Of a stretch of DNA of 64,000 nt, positions 31,694 through 41,674 are shown piece by piece. Positions within the stretch are counted from its first letter, which is position 1. Each line of letters starts with the position of its first letter. The stretch comes from Bacillus sp. SKDU12 (lineage in GTDB: Bacteria > Bacillota > Bacilli > Bacillales > Bacillaceae). The stretch covers positions 186,001-250,000 of the forward strand of contig NZ_MSRC01000007.1 of the NCBI RefSeq assembly GCF_010093085.1, read 5' to 3'. The notes beneath the pieces were generated by a model. That model searched no databases. It saw nothing but the letters and a program-made list of their open reading frames with translations, and had not been told where the DNA came from. The translations under genes and the position numbers were made by a program.

Positions 31694-31993
31694 TTAGGGG
31701 TAGACCGGGAATTTATACGCTGTACCGGCTTGAATGGTGTTGGCCTTTACGTTGGGATTCAGTGCTTCAAAATCCTTTACGATGTCATCTGGAGAATCTG
31801 CTGTTCCGACGATTGACATAACCGTGTCACCCGGCTTTACCTTCACCGTTTTAAACGCTTGTCCTTGTGGAGCCGTTTTTGCTGATGCTTTATAGACAGG
31901 GAGGTCTTGAATGGGGATCGTTCCAATTTTAAGGTCATAAAAAAGAATAAAAAGAATAAAAACAACGCTGCATACAAAGATGACACGCTTCAT
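31694..31993 (-). CDS. yqfZ: LysM-domain protein YqfZ
   Basis: 99 residues from the ATG at 31993 with GGGAGG upstream. One N-terminal membrane or signal helix (about 4-18, VIFVCSVVFILFILF) and a C-terminal LysM domain (VKPGDTVMSIVG to YKFPVYP), which binds peptidoglycan. Probably an exported cell-wall-associated sporulation protein, given the sigma-E-like promoter. Confidence 0.87.
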   Translation of the reverse strand: MKRVIFVCSVVFILFILFYDLKIGTIPIQDLPVYKASAKTAPQGQAFKTVKVKPGDTVMSIVGTADSPDDIVKDFEALNPNVKANTIQAGTAYKFPVYP

Positions 31994-32024
31994 CGCTTTT
32001 CCTCCCGCATACAAAATTTATACT

Positions 32025-32054
32025 ATAGTATGCTTGTCCAATTTGATTCATGAC
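32025..32054 (-). promoter_or_regulatory. Sigma-E-like promoter of yqfZ
   Basis: Minus strand GTCATGAA (32047-32054), 14-base spacer, CATACTAT (32025-32032), close to the mother-cell sigma-E consensus. Transcription would start about 25 bases before the yqfZ ATG. Confidence 0.6.
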
Positions 32055-32083
32055 AAAAGAAAAGAGACTGCGAATGCAGTCTC
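32054..32083 (-). terminator. Terminator after yqgB
   Basis: Minus strand stem GAGACTGC / GCAGTCTC (32064-32071, 32076-32083) followed by TTTTCTTTTG. Confidence 0.85.
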
Positions 32084-32086
32084 GGG

Positions 32087-32848
32087 TTATACAGGAACTT
32101 TTTTAGACGGAATCTCTTTTAAAACAAGGAATAGGATGACAAAGTTGACAAACCAGTTCAGCAAAAATTCACTTGGAACGATCACTTCTAACGCGCGCAT
32201 GATTGTAAAGAATACAGTCGAAAGGGTGATGGAATAAGCAGAAAGCTTCCAGAGCTGGTGATAGGACAGGTGCTTTTTCTGTGCATTCCTAATGATGATC
32301 CCGATAAGCGCTAAAAACGATACTTCAATAAACTTTCCTGCAGCTGTCACAAGAAAAATGAGAACTGAGAGAACAGTTACGATCATCGTTTGATTTTGAT
32401 TTAAACCTGCAACAACATCTTTTTTTGTCAAATCTGACGGCATCATGGAGTAGGGCATTTCTTGGGCTTGTCCGTCAATGCACAACACAAATTTGTTCTG
32501 AAGGATGCCAATCGCGTTTTGTTTTGCTTTAATTTGCTCAGTGCCATAGGCGTCTGTCGGATCAAACACAATAACGAAACCATTTGCCTCTGATTCCGTG
32601 GCTTTTTTCTCATCCGTTTGAAGTTTGCCGTTTGAAATTGTGAAATCAGGGAAATCTTTGTTTAAAACGGTTTTAAAGCCGTTCATTGAATTTACAGTCC
32701 CTGAGCTTACATAATAAGCGGTTGGAATTGCAAAAAGGACAGAAAGCAAAAATACATAGAGAATTGCTTTCCCGATTCCTTGAAATCTTGTTTTTGCAAT
32801 ATCACGGGGAGAGTATGTACTTTTGATGAAAAGCTGAAATACATTCAC
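32087..32848 (-). CDS. yqgB: DUF1189 membrane protein YqgB
   Basis: 253 residues from a GTG at 32848 placed well after AGGAAG; a GTG at 32857 is closer to the site. Membrane helices near the N-terminus (about 30-50) and three or four in the C-terminal half flank an extracytoplasmic domain (about 55-150). Some DUF1189 proteins influence maltose or stress pathways, but nothing specific can be said here. Confidence 0.85.
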   Translation of the reverse strand: MNVFQLFIKSTYSPRDIAKTRFQGIGKAILYVFLLSVLFAIPTAYYVSSGTVNSMNGFKTVLNKDFPDFTISNGKLQTDEKKATESEANGFVIVFDPTDAYGTEQIKAKQNAIGILQNKFVLCIDGQAQEMPYSMMPSDLTKKDVVAGLNQNQTMIVTVLSVLIFLVTAAGKFIEVSFLALIGIIIRNAQKKHLSYHQLWKLSAYSITLSTVFFTIMRALEVIVPSEFLLNWFVNFVILFLVLKEIPSKKVPV

Positions 32849-32959
32849 TATCTTCACTTCCTAGCTATACTTAATATATGTTGCTTATTGTATCGTTGCC
32901 TGCGTGTGAATACAAGGAAGACATGAAGAAGATAGATGAAGAAAGGGAGAATGGATACT

Positions 32960-33442
32960 ATGGATTTGTTGTATTGGCTGTTGATTGCGGCGGTATTTAT
33001 CATCGCTTTTGTCGGGCTGGTGTACCCCGTTATTCCGAGTGTCGTATTTATTGTTGCCGGTTTTATATTGTACGGATTTTTGTTTTCGTTCAGCCCGTAT
33101 TCTTATATGTTTTGGCTCATTGAAGCTGTTTTTGCCGCCGTATTATTCGCCGCAGATTATGTCTCTAATCTGATTGGAGTCAAAAGGTTCGGCGGAAGCA
33201 GGGCCGCTATATGGGGAAGCACGATCGGTTTATTGATCGGACCTTTCGTCATTCCGGTTGCGGGAATCATATTAGGGCCGTTTATCGGCTCGGTTTGTGC
33301 AGAACTTATCGTCCATCAAAAGGACATCAAGTCAGCGTTTAAAATCGGGCTCGGCTCACTCATTGGTTTTCTATCTGGAGTGATTGCGAAGGGTGTCATA
33401 CAGCTTTTCATGATCGGATATTTTTTATGGACGGTCCTATAA
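32960..33442 (+). CDS. yqgC: DUF456 membrane protein YqgC
   Basis: 160 residues starting at the ATG 32960, ten bases after AAAGGGAG; an in-frame ATG at 32951 is too close to it. Four to five membrane helices with glycine-rich DUF456 repeats ([23 protein letters not shown] split across two helices). Function unknown. Divergent from yqgB across about 110 bases. Confidence 0.86.
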   Translation: MDLLYWLLIAAVFIIAFVGLVYPVIPSVVFIVAGFILYGFLFSFSPYSYMFWLIEAVFAAVLFAADYVSNLIGVKRFGGSRAAIWGSTIGLLIGPFVIPVAGIILGPFIGSVCAELIVHQKDIKSAFKIGLGSLIGFLSGVIAKGVIQLFMIGYFLWTVL

Positions 33443-33529
33443 GAATGAAGGTAGGCAGGTTTAAGGGCACGGATTATCGGTTAAAGTGAAATATGTCTGC
33501 TGAAATGAACCGCAGTGTGAGCTTTTTCA

Positions 33530-33558
33530 TTGATTACAAAGTATTCTTTTGGTACATT
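33530..33558 (+). promoter_or_regulatory. Promoter of sodA
   Basis: TTGATT (33530-33535), 17-base spacer, TACATT (33553-33558) preceded by TGG. The start codon is about 60 bases downstream. Confidence 0.65.
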
Positions 33559-33624
33559 AAATGAAGGAAAGGCTCGCTGTGAAAGCGGCATTTCAGTACA
33601 TATATAACTAAGGAGGAATTTATC

Positions 33625-34233
33625 ATGTCTTACAAACTTCCAGAACTACCTTATGCGTACGATGCTTTAGAACCGCATATTGATAAGGAAACTATGACTA
33701 TTCACCATACGAAACACCATAACACATACGTGACAAATTTAAACAAAGCGGTTGAAGGAAACACTGCTCTTGCAAACAAATCAGTTGAAGAGCTTGTTGC
33801 AGATCTTGATTCTGTTCCAGAAAACATCCGCACTGCAGTTCGCAACAACGGCGGCGGACACGCGAACCACTCATTATTCTGGACACTTTTATCTCCAAAC
33901 GGCGGCGGTGAGCCGACTGGCGCACTAGCTGATGAGATCAATAGTGTATTTGGAAGCTTTGACAAATTCAAAGAGCAATTCGGAGCAGCTGCGGCTGGAC
34001 GTTTCGGTTCTGGCTGGGCATGGCTTGTTGTGAACAATGGCAAACTTGAAATCACAAGCACACCAAACCAAGATTCTCCGCTTTCTGAAGGCAAAACACC
34101 TATCTTAGGTCTTGACGTTTGGGAGCATGCTTACTACCTTAACTATCAAAACCGCCGTCCTGACTACATTTCAGCATTCTGGAATGTTGTGAACTGGGAC
34201 GAAGTGGCTCGTCTATACAGCGAAGCAAAATAA
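33625..34233 (+). CDS. sodA: Superoxide dismutase, manganese type
   Basis: 202 residues. Metal ligands are H27 in IHHTKHH, a His in NHSLFW and the Asp and His of DVWEHAYY. Converts superoxide to peroxide and oxygen; the major vegetative superoxide dismutase of B. subtilis. AAGGAGGA site before ATG. Confidence 0.98.
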   Translation: MSYKLPELPYAYDALEPHIDKETMTIHHTKHHNTYVTNLNKAVEGNTALANKSVEELVADLDSVPENIRTAVRNNGGGHANHSLFWTLLSPNGGGEPTGALADEINSVFGSFDKFKEQFGAAAAGRFGSGWAWLVVNNGKLEITSTPNQDSPLSEGKTPILGLDVWEHAYYLNYQNRRPDYISAFWNVVNWDEVARLYSEAK

Positions 34234-34240
34234 TGACACG

Positions 34241-34273
34241 AACAAGGCCCTGCTTGCAGGGTCTTGTTTTTTT
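34241..34273 (+). terminator. Terminator after sodA
   Basis: Stem AACAAGGCCCTG / CAGGGTCTTGTT (34241-34252, 34257-34268) and a T run. Confidence 0.92.
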
Positions 34274-34339
34274 ATGTCTTCTTTTTACATATCTCGGTTT
34301 GAGTGAGACAGACTAAGGGATAGTAAAGGGGAGTCAGTA

Positions 34340-35632
34340 ATGAGCAAACTAAAAAAAGTGATTGGCGATGTAGAGGTAAACAAAGGGTTACTCTTTCTGC
34401 TGACCATTGGCGGACTTTACTCACTGGGAATTGCACTGTCCAATACATTTGTGAATGTGTACCTTTGGAAGCAGTCAGGAAAATTTGTTGATTTGGCGAT
34501 ATATAACTTATCCATTGTGACGATGCAGCCGATAACCTTTTATTTGGCTGGACGATTAGCCAAAAAAATAGACAGGGTGTTCATTTTAAGGTTCGGTGTC
34601 ATCTTTTTAGCTGCCTTTTATTTAAGTGTGCTTTTAGCCGGAGAAACAGCGGCCAGCCGTCTCGTTCTGATCGGTGCGGTGCTCGGGGTGGGTTATGGCT
34701 TTTATTGGCTTGCGTTTAACGTGCTGACCTTTGAAATAACAGAACCGGAGACGCGAGATTTCTTCAACGGATTTATGGGTATTTTGTCTTCCTCTGCAGG
34801 AATGATCGGTCCGATTGTAGCCGGGTTCGTTATCTCAAGACTTGAAAATAATACGGGTTATACAGTGATTTTCAGCCTCTCTCTCAGTTTATTTGCTCTG
34901 GCTGTTATGATGAGTTTCTTCTTAAAACGAAGAGAATCTAAGGGCCGTTTTATGCTGAGTAAAGTATTTGGAGAGCGCCATAGCAATATGAATTGGCGGA
35001 GAATCACGAATGCGCATTTTTTTCAAGGGTTGAGAGAAGGGATTTTTGTCTTTTTAATTAGTGTATTTGTTTTTATTGAGACAAACAGCGAACTGGCCCT
35101 CGGCACATTCGGACTCGTCAACTCAGCCGTTTCCTTCTTTGCCTACTACTTTGCCTCCAGGCTGATTAAGAAAAAGGCGAGAAAAAAATCAATTTTGCTG
35201 GGCGGACTTATTCTATATGGCGCGCTGTTTTTGATTTTGTTTCATATGAGCTTTACGACGTTATTGACGTACGGCGTTTTTATTGCCATCGGATATCCGC
35301 TTTTGCTCGTGCCATATGTATCACTTACATATGATGTGATCGGCCGGGCGAGGCATGCCAGAAAAGCAAGAATTGAATATATTGTTCTGAGGGAACTATT
35401 TTTAAACGCTGGCAGGATTGTTTCCATCTTATGCTTTCTTCTCATCGTAGCCCTTTTAAAAGAGGAAGTGGGAATTCCTTTGTCACTCGCGATATTGGGC
35501 ATAGGACATCCGCTGATTTATTACTTTGTCAAGGATATCAGTTTTAAGGAAAAAGAAGAGGAAAATGAAACCATGGAAGAAGACGGCCAAAAACGGGTAA
35601 CGGAACCGAATCTTTTAAAAGGCGAAAGATAA
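34340..35632 (+). CDS. yqgE: Major facilitator superfamily transporter YqgE
   Basis: 430 residues with twelve predicted membrane helices, a central cytoplasmic loop around residue 200-215 (FLKRRESKGRF) and a charged C-terminal tail. Family level MFS; substrate not predictable. AAGGGGAG site before ATG. Confidence 0.88.
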   Translation: MSKLKKVIGDVEVNKGLLFLLTIGGLYSLGIALSNTFVNVYLWKQSGKFVDLAIYNLSIVTMQPITFYLAGRLAKKIDRVFILRFGVIFLAAFYLSVLLAGETAASRLVLIGAVLGVGYGFYWLAFNVLTFEITEPETRDFFNGFMGILSSSAGMIGPIVAGFVISRLENNTGYTVIFSLSLSLFALAVMMSFFLKRRESKGRFMLSKVFGERHSNMNWRRITNAHFFQGLREGIFVFLISVFVFIETNSELALGTFGLVNSAVSFFAYYFASRLIKKKARKKSILLGGLILYGALFLILFHMSFTTLLTYGVFIAIGYPLLLVPYVSLTYDVIGRARHARKARIEYIVLRELFLNAGRIVSILCFLLIVALLKEEVGIPLSLAILGIGHPLIYYFVKDISFKEKEEENETMEEDGQKRVTEPNLLKGER

Positions 35633-35693
35633 TTTTTTGTCAAAAAGGAGTTATCTGTAGAAAAAAGTCGAAAAAACCTTTAAAATGAAAACT

Positions 35694-35720
35694 GGCACTC
35701 TTACTTGAGTGTCTTTTCTT
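35694..35720 (+). terminator. Terminator after yqgE
   Basis: GGCACTC / GAGTGTC stem (35694-35700, 35707-35713) followed by TTTTCTTTC. Confidence 0.75.
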
Positions 35721-35745
35721 TCTGTAAATAGAAAAAGGTGATGTT

Positions 35746-37896
35746 ATGAGGAGAAATAAACCGAAAAAGCAAAATCATAAAGAGAAAAAGAAGTCGCTTC
35801 CGATCCGGCTGAATATTTTATTTTTAGCTGCCTTTGTTATATTTACCTGGATCATTGTGGAACTGGGCATTAAACAGATCGTGCAAGGCGATGATTACAA
35901 AAATCAAGCCAATAAGCAGGAACAAAGTGAAGTCAGCTCGGCAGTGCCGCGTGGGAAAATTTATGATCGAAACTTTAATTCCATTGTGACAAACAAGGCT
36001 TTAAATGCAATCACATACACCAGATCTAAATCGACGACGCAAAAACAGCGTTTAACGATCGCAAAAAAACTGTCTGACATGATTAAAGTTGACACAAAAA
36101 AGGTAACAGAACGGGATAAAAAAGATTATTGGATGTTGACCAGACCGAAAGAAGCAAAAAAGCTGATTACATCTAAAGAAAGACAGCAGGTTCAAGACAA
36201 AAAATTATCCGATGCTGATTTATATCAGCTTCAGCTGAAACGGGTAACAGATAAGCAGCTGAATGACCTGACGGATAAAGACATGCAGATCCTCGCCATC
36301 AAAAGACAGATGGACTCAGGATATGCGTTGACTCCTCAATATATTAAAAATGAGGATGTATCAGCGAAGGAAATGGCGGTAGTGAGTGAACATTTAGATG
36401 AACTGCCGGGTGTTGATGTCACGTCTGATTGGCAACGTGAATACCCGTATAAAAACCTTCTTCGCTCAGTGCTTGGAAGTGTTTCCAACTCTAATGAAGG
36501 TTTGCCGTCCAACTTGCTTGACCATTATCTGTCACTGGGCTACAGCCGAAATGACAGGGTCGGAAAAAGCTATCTGGAATACCAATACGAAAGCCTGCTG
36601 CAGGGCCAAAAAGCAAAAGTGGAAAACATCACAGATGCAAAAGGCAATGTGACAGGAACGAAAACCGTTTCTGAAGGCAAACCCGGAAAAGATCTCGTCC
36701 TTACGATTGATATTGATTTACAAAAATCAGTGGAAAAAATTATTGAAAAGAAACTTAAAGCTGCTAAAGCACATGCAAGCACCGAATTGTTGGACCGCGC
36801 ATTCGTTGTCATGATGGATCCGAGAAATGGTGAAGTGCTGACGATGGCAGGCAAGCAGATTAAACGAGAAAACGGAGCCTATAAGTTTGATGATTATGCA
36901 TTAGGAAACATGACTTCCTCCTATGCCATGGGATCAGCTGTTAAAGGTGCAACTGTTTTAACCGGCTTGCAAACTGGCGCTATTAATTTGAATACGGTAT
37001 TTTACGATGAACCATTGTATATAGGTCAAGATAAAGTCGGTAAGAAATCATGGAAAAATTTGCGTTCTGTTAATATTCAACGGGCTTTAGAACAGTCTTC
37101 CAACGTATTTATGTTTAAAACGGCAATCGCGCTCGGTAAAGGAGAATATAAACCGCATCAAGCATTGCCGATTGATACGGCGGCCTTTGATACATTCCGT
37201 AATCACTTTAGCCAATTTGGACTAGGTGTCAAAACGGGAATTGACCTTCCGAATGAAATGACAGGCTATAAAGGAACAGACAGACTGACGGGATTCTTGC
37301 TGGACTATGCGATTGGTCAGTATGACACATATACACCGCTGGAAATGGCGCAATATGTATCAACGATTGCAAACGGCGGCTATCGCATGAAGCCTCAGCT
37401 TGTAAAAGAAGTCAGACAGTCAGATGCGAAAAAAGGAATCGGCGCTGTTGTTGAATCTGTTCAGCCTGAAGTATTGAATAAAGTTGATATGAAGAGTAGC
37501 TATATAGAAGAGGTCCAAGCTGGATTTAGACGGGTTGCCACTAAAGGGACTGCTGCAGGTCAATTGGCTTCAGCATCTTATAAACCGGCTGCAAAAACAG
37601 GTACAGCCCAATCATTCTATGACGGACCGGATAAATCAAAAGCAGGCACAAGCACTTATAATACGACACTTGTCGCTTATGCACCTGCTGATAATCCTGA
37701 GGTCGCTATTTCTGTCGTAGTTCCATGGACTTACATTGATTATAATGAAAGATTCTCCATTACAAACGAAATCGGCAGAGAAGTATTGGACAAATATTTT
37801 GAACTGAAATCAAAGCAGGACAAAGAAGGTACGCAGCAAAAGAATAAAAACAAAATTGAAGAAAAAGCAGAAAACACAACGTCTTCTGATCACTAA
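35746..37896 (+). CDS. pbpA: Penicillin-binding protein 2A
   Basis: 716 residues, class B PBP. An N-terminal membrane helix (about 20-40), a dimerisation domain (about 60-300) and a transpeptidase domain with SAVK (active Ser near 397), SSN near 451 and KTGT near 618. It cross-links peptidoglycan during cell elongation. A Lys/Glu-rich tail ends the protein. AAAAAGGTG site before ATG. Confidence 0.96.
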   Translation: MRRNKPKKQNHKEKKKSLPIRLNILFLAAFVIFTWIIVELGIKQIVQGDDYKNQANKQEQSEVSSAVPRGKIYDRNFNSIVTNKALNAITYTRSKSTTQKQRLTIAKKLSDMIKVDTKKVTERDKKDYWMLTRPKEAKKLITSKERQQVQDKKLSDADLYQLQLKRVTDKQLNDLTDKDMQILAIKRQMDSGYALTPQYIKNEDVSAKEMAVVSEHLDELPGVDVTSDWQREYPYKNLLRSVLGSVSNSNEGLPSNLLDHYLSLGYSRNDRVGKSYLEYQYESLLQGQKAKVENITDAKGNVTGTKTVSEGKPGKDLVLTIDIDLQKSVEKIIEKKLKAAKAHASTELLDRAFVVMMDPRNGEVLTMAGKQIKRENGAYKFDDYALGNMTSSYAMGSAVKGATVLTGLQTGAINLNTVFYDEPLYIGQDKVGKKSWKNLRSVNIQRALEQSSNVFMFKTAIALGKGEYKPHQALPIDTAAFDTFRNHFSQFGLGVKTGIDLPNEMTGYKGTDRLTGFLLDYAIGQYDTYTPLEMAQYVSTIANGGYRMKPQLVKEVRQSDAKKGIGAVVESVQPEVLNKVDMKSSYIEEVQAGFRRVATKGTAAGQLASASYKPAAKTGTAQSFYDGPDKSKAGTSTYNTTLVAYAPADNPEVAISVVVPWTYIDYNERFSITNEIGREVLDKYFELKSKQDKEGTQQKNKNKIEEKAENTTSSDH

Positions 37897-37901
37897 AAAG
37901 A

Positions 37902-37929
37902 AACGCTCACATCATGTGGGCGTTTTTTT
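37902..37929 (+). terminator. Terminator after pbpA
   Basis: AACGCTCACA / TGTGGGCGTT with a three-base loop and seven Ts. Confidence 0.92.
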
Positions 37930-37948
37930 ATACAAAAAAACGCATTGA

Positions 37949-38007
37949 TTTACAAAACCTTAACATTTGATTCAAACCCCTTTTACACAAAACCTTTACG
38001 CTATACG
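37949..38007 (+). promoter_or_regulatory. Pho box and promoter of the pst operon
   Basis: Four hexamers TTTACA, TTAACA, TTCAAA and TTTACA start at 37949, 37960, 37971 and 37982, exactly 11 bases apart, the hallmark of a PhoP-P binding region. A -10-like TATACG lies at 38002-38007. PhoPR therefore switches on pst under phosphate starvation. The site begins 20 bases after the pbpA terminator. Confidence 0.85.
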
Positions 38008-38049
38008 TGTAGGACAAATTACACATTATACGCAGGGGGAATTCAGGAA

Positions 38050-38952
38050 ATGAAAAAAAACAAATGTGTGCTTATGCTTCTGATGGCTGCTTTTATGATG
38101 ATTGCAGCTGCATGCGGAAATGCAGGAGAAAAAGAAAAATCGAATAGCGATTCTGCAAAAGGAGAAGAAAAGGCATCAGGTTCTTTAACCATTTCTGGTT
38201 CATCGGCTATGCAGCCATTAGTACTTGCGGCCGCAGAAAAATTTATGGAAGAAAACCCTGATGCTGATATACAGGTACAGGCCGGCGGCTCTGGAACAGG
38301 GCTTTCTCAAGTGTCTGAAGGAGCTGTGCAGATCGGAAATTCAGACGTCTTTGCTGAAGAAAAAGAAGGGATCGATGCAAAAGCGCTTGTTGATCATCAA
38401 GTCGCAGTAGTTGGCATGGCAGCAGCTGTAAACCCTCATGCTGGTGTGAAGGATATTTCAAAAGATGAATTGAAAAAAATCTTCACCGGCAAAATCAAAA
38501 ACTGGAGAGAGCTTGGCGGCAAAGACCAAAAGATTACACTTGTAAACCGTCCAGATTCTTCTGGCACACGTGCTACATTTGTGAAATATGCGCTTGACGG
38601 AAAAGAACCTGCAGAAGGCATTACTGAAGATTCTTCCAACACAGTGAAAAAAATCATCGCTGATACTCCGGGAGCGGTTGGCTATCTTGCATTCTCGTAT
38701 GTAACTGATAACAAGGTTACTGCTCTATCTATTGATGGCGTAAAGCCTGAAGCGAAAAATGTTGCAACAGGCGAGTATCCCATCTGGGCTTATCAGCATT
38801 CATATACAAAAGGTGAAGCGACAGATTTAGCTAAAGAATTTCTTGATTATCTAAAGAGTGAAGATATTCAAAAAAGCATTGTAACTGACCAAGGCTACAT
38901 TCCGGTTACTGATATGAAAGTGACACGCGATGCAAACGGGAAGCAGAGCTGA
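38050..38952 (+). CDS. pstS: Phosphate ABC transporter binding lipoprotein PstS
   Basis: 300 residues from the ATG at 38050, where a signal peptide begins; lipobox AAAC near residues 18-21 gives a diacylglyceryl Cys. The phosphate-binding segments GSSAMQPL, GSGTGLSQV and RPDSSGTRATF are present. It captures phosphate outside the membrane for PstCA. Confidence 0.97.
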   Translation: MKKNKCVLMLLMAAFMMIAAACGNAGEKEKSNSDSAKGEEKASGSLTISGSSAMQPLVLAAAEKFMEENPDADIQVQAGGSGTGLSQVSEGAVQIGNSDVFAEEKEGIDAKALVDHQVAVVGMAAAVNPHAGVKDISKDELKKIFTGKIKNWRELGGKDQKITLVNRPDSSGTRATFVKYALDGKEPAEGITEDSSNTVKKIIADTPGAVGYLAFSYVTDNKVTALSIDGVKPEAKNVATGEYPIWAYQHSYTKGEATDLAKEFLDYLKSEDIQKSIVTDQGYIPVTDMKVTRDANGKQS

Positions 38953-38960
38953 GCTTCATA

Positions 38961-38996
38961 AAAAGAGGAGTGCGGAGACAGCCGTTTCTCCTCTTA
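38961..38996 (+). other. Hairpin between pstS and pstC
   Basis: Stem AAGAGGAG / CTCCTCTT (38963-38970, 38988-38995) with an inner CGG/CCG pair and no T tract. It probably limits 3-prime decay after pstS so that more binding protein is made than permease; this is inference. Confidence 0.7.
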
Positions 38997-39020
38997 ACAC
39001 ATTCATAGGAGTGTAAAACA

Positions 39021-39950
39021 ATGATAAACAATAGAGAAAATAGGTCTGTGAGCGAGCGTTTGATCAGCTCAAGGCAAAATCGGCAATTGGATGAAGTTCG
39101 GGGAAGAATGCTTGTAACAACGTGTGCGTTTATCATGATTGCGGCGTCTGTTGCGATCACTATTTTCCTCGGCGTGAAGGGGCTGCAATCTTTTCTTGTA
39201 AATGGTGTAAGCCCAATTGAATTCATAACGAGCTTAAATTGGAACCCTACAGATGCTGATCCAAAATACGGAGTGCTGCCATTTATTTTTGGGTCATTTG
39301 CAGTCACGATTCTTTCTGCTTTCATTGCTGCACCGCTTGGCATTGCAGGGGCAATTTTTATGACAGAAATTGCGCCGAATTGGGGAAAGAAAGTGCTGCA
39401 GCCGGTAATTGAGCTTTTAGTCGGCATTCCGTCAGTTGTTTATGGATTCATAGGTCTTACAGTATTGGTGCCATTTATCGCTCAGTTCAAATCGAGCGGA
39501 ACAGGGCACAGTTTATTGGCGGGAACAATTGTCCTTTCCGTTATGATTCTGCCGACCATCACATCGATCTCTGCTGATGCGATGGCTGCCCTTCCGAAGA
39601 GCTTAAGAGAAGGTTCTTACGCATTAGGTGCGACTAGATGGCAAACGATCAGAAAAGTCCTTGTGCCTGCAGCTTTTCCAACATTAATGACGGCTATTGT
39701 GCTTGGTATGGCACGAGCGTTTGGAGAGGCTTTGGCTGTTCAGATGGTCATTGGAAATACAAGGGTATTGCCGGAAAGCCTGTTTGACACCGCCGGAACA
39801 CTGACAACGATCATCACGCTGAATATGGGCCACACCACATACGGAAGTGTTGAAAACAATACGCTATGGTCCATGGGGCTTGTGCTTCTGGTCATGTCAT
39901 TTATGTTTATCCTGTTTATTCGCTACTTGTCATCTAGGAGGAAAGTGTAA
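39021..39950 (+). CDS. pstC: Phosphate ABC transporter permease PstC
   Basis: 309 residues with six membrane helices and the ABC permease EAA loop (EGSYALGATRWQTIRKV). Pairs with PstA. ATG with TAGGAG upstream; ends one base into pstA. Confidence 0.96.
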   Translation: MINNRENRSVSERLISSRQNRQLDEVRGRMLVTTCAFIMIAASVAITIFLGVKGLQSFLVNGVSPIEFITSLNWNPTDADPKYGVLPFIFGSFAVTILSAFIAAPLGIAGAIFMTEIAPNWGKKVLQPVIELLVGIPSVVYGFIGLTVLVPFIAQFKSSGTGHSLLAGTIVLSVMILPTITSISADAMAALPKSLREGSYALGATRWQTIRKVLVPAAFPTLMTAIVLGMARAFGEALAVQMVIGNTRVLPESLFDTAGTLTTIITLNMGHTTYGSVENNTLWSMGLVLLVMSFMFILFIRYLSSRRKV

Positions 39951-40834
39951 TGAACCGCAAACTAACAGATAAACTGGCGACTGGAATGTTTGGTTTGTGT
40001 GCAGCCATCATCGCTGCCATTTTGGTAGGTTTGTTTTCCTATATTATAATAAACGGCGTTTCCCAGCTCAGCTTCGATTTTATTACGACAAAATCAAGCG
40101 CGATTGCAGCTGGAGGAGGAATACGCGACCAGCTATTCAATTCCTTTTATATTTTGTTTATCACGATGATAATTACAATCCCGCTCGGTGTGGGCGGCGG
40201 AGTGTTCATGGCTGAGTATGCGCCTCATCACAAAGTGACTGATTTCATTAGAACTTGTATAGAGGTGCTGTCATCTCTTCCATCAATTGTCATCGGGATG
40301 TTTGGATTGCTGATGTTCGTCAACTTAACAGGCTGGGGATATACGATCATAGGCGGAGCGCTTGCGTTAACTGTGTTTAACCTTCCTGTTATGGTGCGTG
40401 TGACAGAAGACGCGATCCGTTCAGTCCCTGCAGATCTGAAGGAAGCTTCTCTCGCTTTAGGTGTATCACGCTGGCATACCGTAAAAACGGTTTTAATTCC
40501 GAGTGCGATCCCTTCTATCATCACAGGAGCTATTTTAGCGTCAGGAAGGGTGTTCGGGGAAGCGGCGGCATTATTATTTACTGCCGGTCTGACAACACCG
40601 CGTCTGAATTTTACAGAGTGGAACCCGTTTTCTGAAACATCGCCCTTTAATATTTTCAGGCCCGCTGAAACACTGGCGGTTCACATTTGGAACGTCAATA
40701 CGCAAGGGATCATTCCAGATGCTGAATCGATTGCCAACGGAGGTTCTGCGGTACTGGTGATTTCTGTTCTAGTATTTAATCTTGCAGCGAGATGGCTTGG
40801 CACGATGATCTGCAAAAAGCTTACGGCAAATTAG
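39950..40834 (+). CDS. pstA: Phosphate ABC transporter permease PstA
   Basis: 294 residues, six membrane helices and an EAA loop ([17 protein letters not shown]). The ATG shares one base with the pstC stop; TAGGAGG upstream. Confidence 0.96.
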   Translation: MNRKLTDKLATGMFGLCAAIIAAILVGLFSYIIINGVSQLSFDFITTKSSAIAAGGGIRDQLFNSFYILFITMIITIPLGVGGGVFMAEYAPHHKVTDFIRTCIEVLSSLPSIVIGMFGLLMFVNLTGWGYTIIGGALALTVFNLPVMVRVTEDAIRSVPADLKEASLALGVSRWHTVKTVLIPSAIPSIITGAILASGRVFGEAAALLFTAGLTTPRLNFTEWNPFSETSPFNIFRPAETLAVHIWNVNTQGIIPDAESIANGGSAVLVISVLVFNLAARWLGTMICKKLTAN

Positions 40835-40854
40835 AACGGGAAGAGGCGAAAAAC

Positions 40855-41664
40855 ATGACTGAACAAATGGTAAAAGAAAAGCCTGAGCGTGCTGTTTTCA
40901 TTCCGAAGCAGCGCCACGTGCTCGAAGTGAAAAACTTGTCTATTTTTTACGGAAATAAACAAGCGGTTCACCGCGTGAATATGGATATTGAAAAAAATGC
41001 GGTGACTGCTTTGATTGGGCCCTCAGGCTGCGGGAAGTCGACTTTTTTGAGAAATATTAACCGAATGAATGACTCCATTCCTTCTGCAAGAGCGGAGGGT
41101 GAGATTCTTTACGAAGGACTAAATATACTGGGCCGCAATATTAACGTGGTCAGCTTAAGAAAAGAAATCGGGATGGTGTTCCAAAAGCCGAACCCATTTC
41201 CAAAATCAATTTATGCGAATATCACACATGCTTTAAAATATGCGGGAGAGCGGAATAAAGCCGTTTTAGATGAGATTGTGGAAGAAAGCTTAAGAAAAGC
41301 AGCGCTCTGGGATGAGGTGAAGGGTCGCTTGCATTCGTCTGCCCTCTCTTTATCAGGCGGCCAGCAGCAGCGTTTATGCATTGCAAGAACGCTTGCGCTG
41401 AAGCCGGCTGTTCTTCTGCTGGATGAACCAGCTTCAGCGCTTGATCCGATTTCAAATGCAAAAATAGAAGAATTATTGACAGAATTGAAAAGTGAATACT
41501 CGATTATTATTGTCACGCACAATATGCAGCAGGCACTGCGTGTTTCCGACAGGACAGCATTCTTTTTAGATGGCGAGCTTGTAGAATACGGGCAGACAGA
41601 ACAAATTTTTACAAGTCCGAAGCAGCAAAAGACCGAAGATTATATTAACGGGAAATTCGGATAG
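40855..41664 (+). CDS. pstBA: Phosphate ABC transporter ATPase PstB1
   Basis: 269 residues from the ATG at 40855 (GGGAAGAGG upstream). Walker A GPSGCGKS, signature LSGGQQQR and Walker B VLLLDEP are intact. One of two tandem PstB paralogues. Confidence 0.95.
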   Translation: MTEQMVKEKPERAVFIPKQRHVLEVKNLSIFYGNKQAVHRVNMDIEKNAVTALIGPSGCGKSTFLRNINRMNDSIPSARAEGEILYEGLNILGRNINVVSLRKEIGMVFQKPNPFPKSIYANITHALKYAGERNKAVLDEIVEESLRKAALWDEVKGRLHSSALSLSGGQQQRLCIARTLALKPAVLLLDEPASALDPISNAKIEELLTELKSEYSIIIVTHNMQQALRVSDRTAFFLDGELVEYGQTEQIFTSPKQQKTEDYINGKFG

Positions 41665-41674
41665 GAGGGCGGCA

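Noticed and set aside
38906..39427. 173-codon minus frame across pstS and pstC
   Set aside because: Lies antisense to conserved pst genes and spans their gap; codon pattern follows the sense strand.
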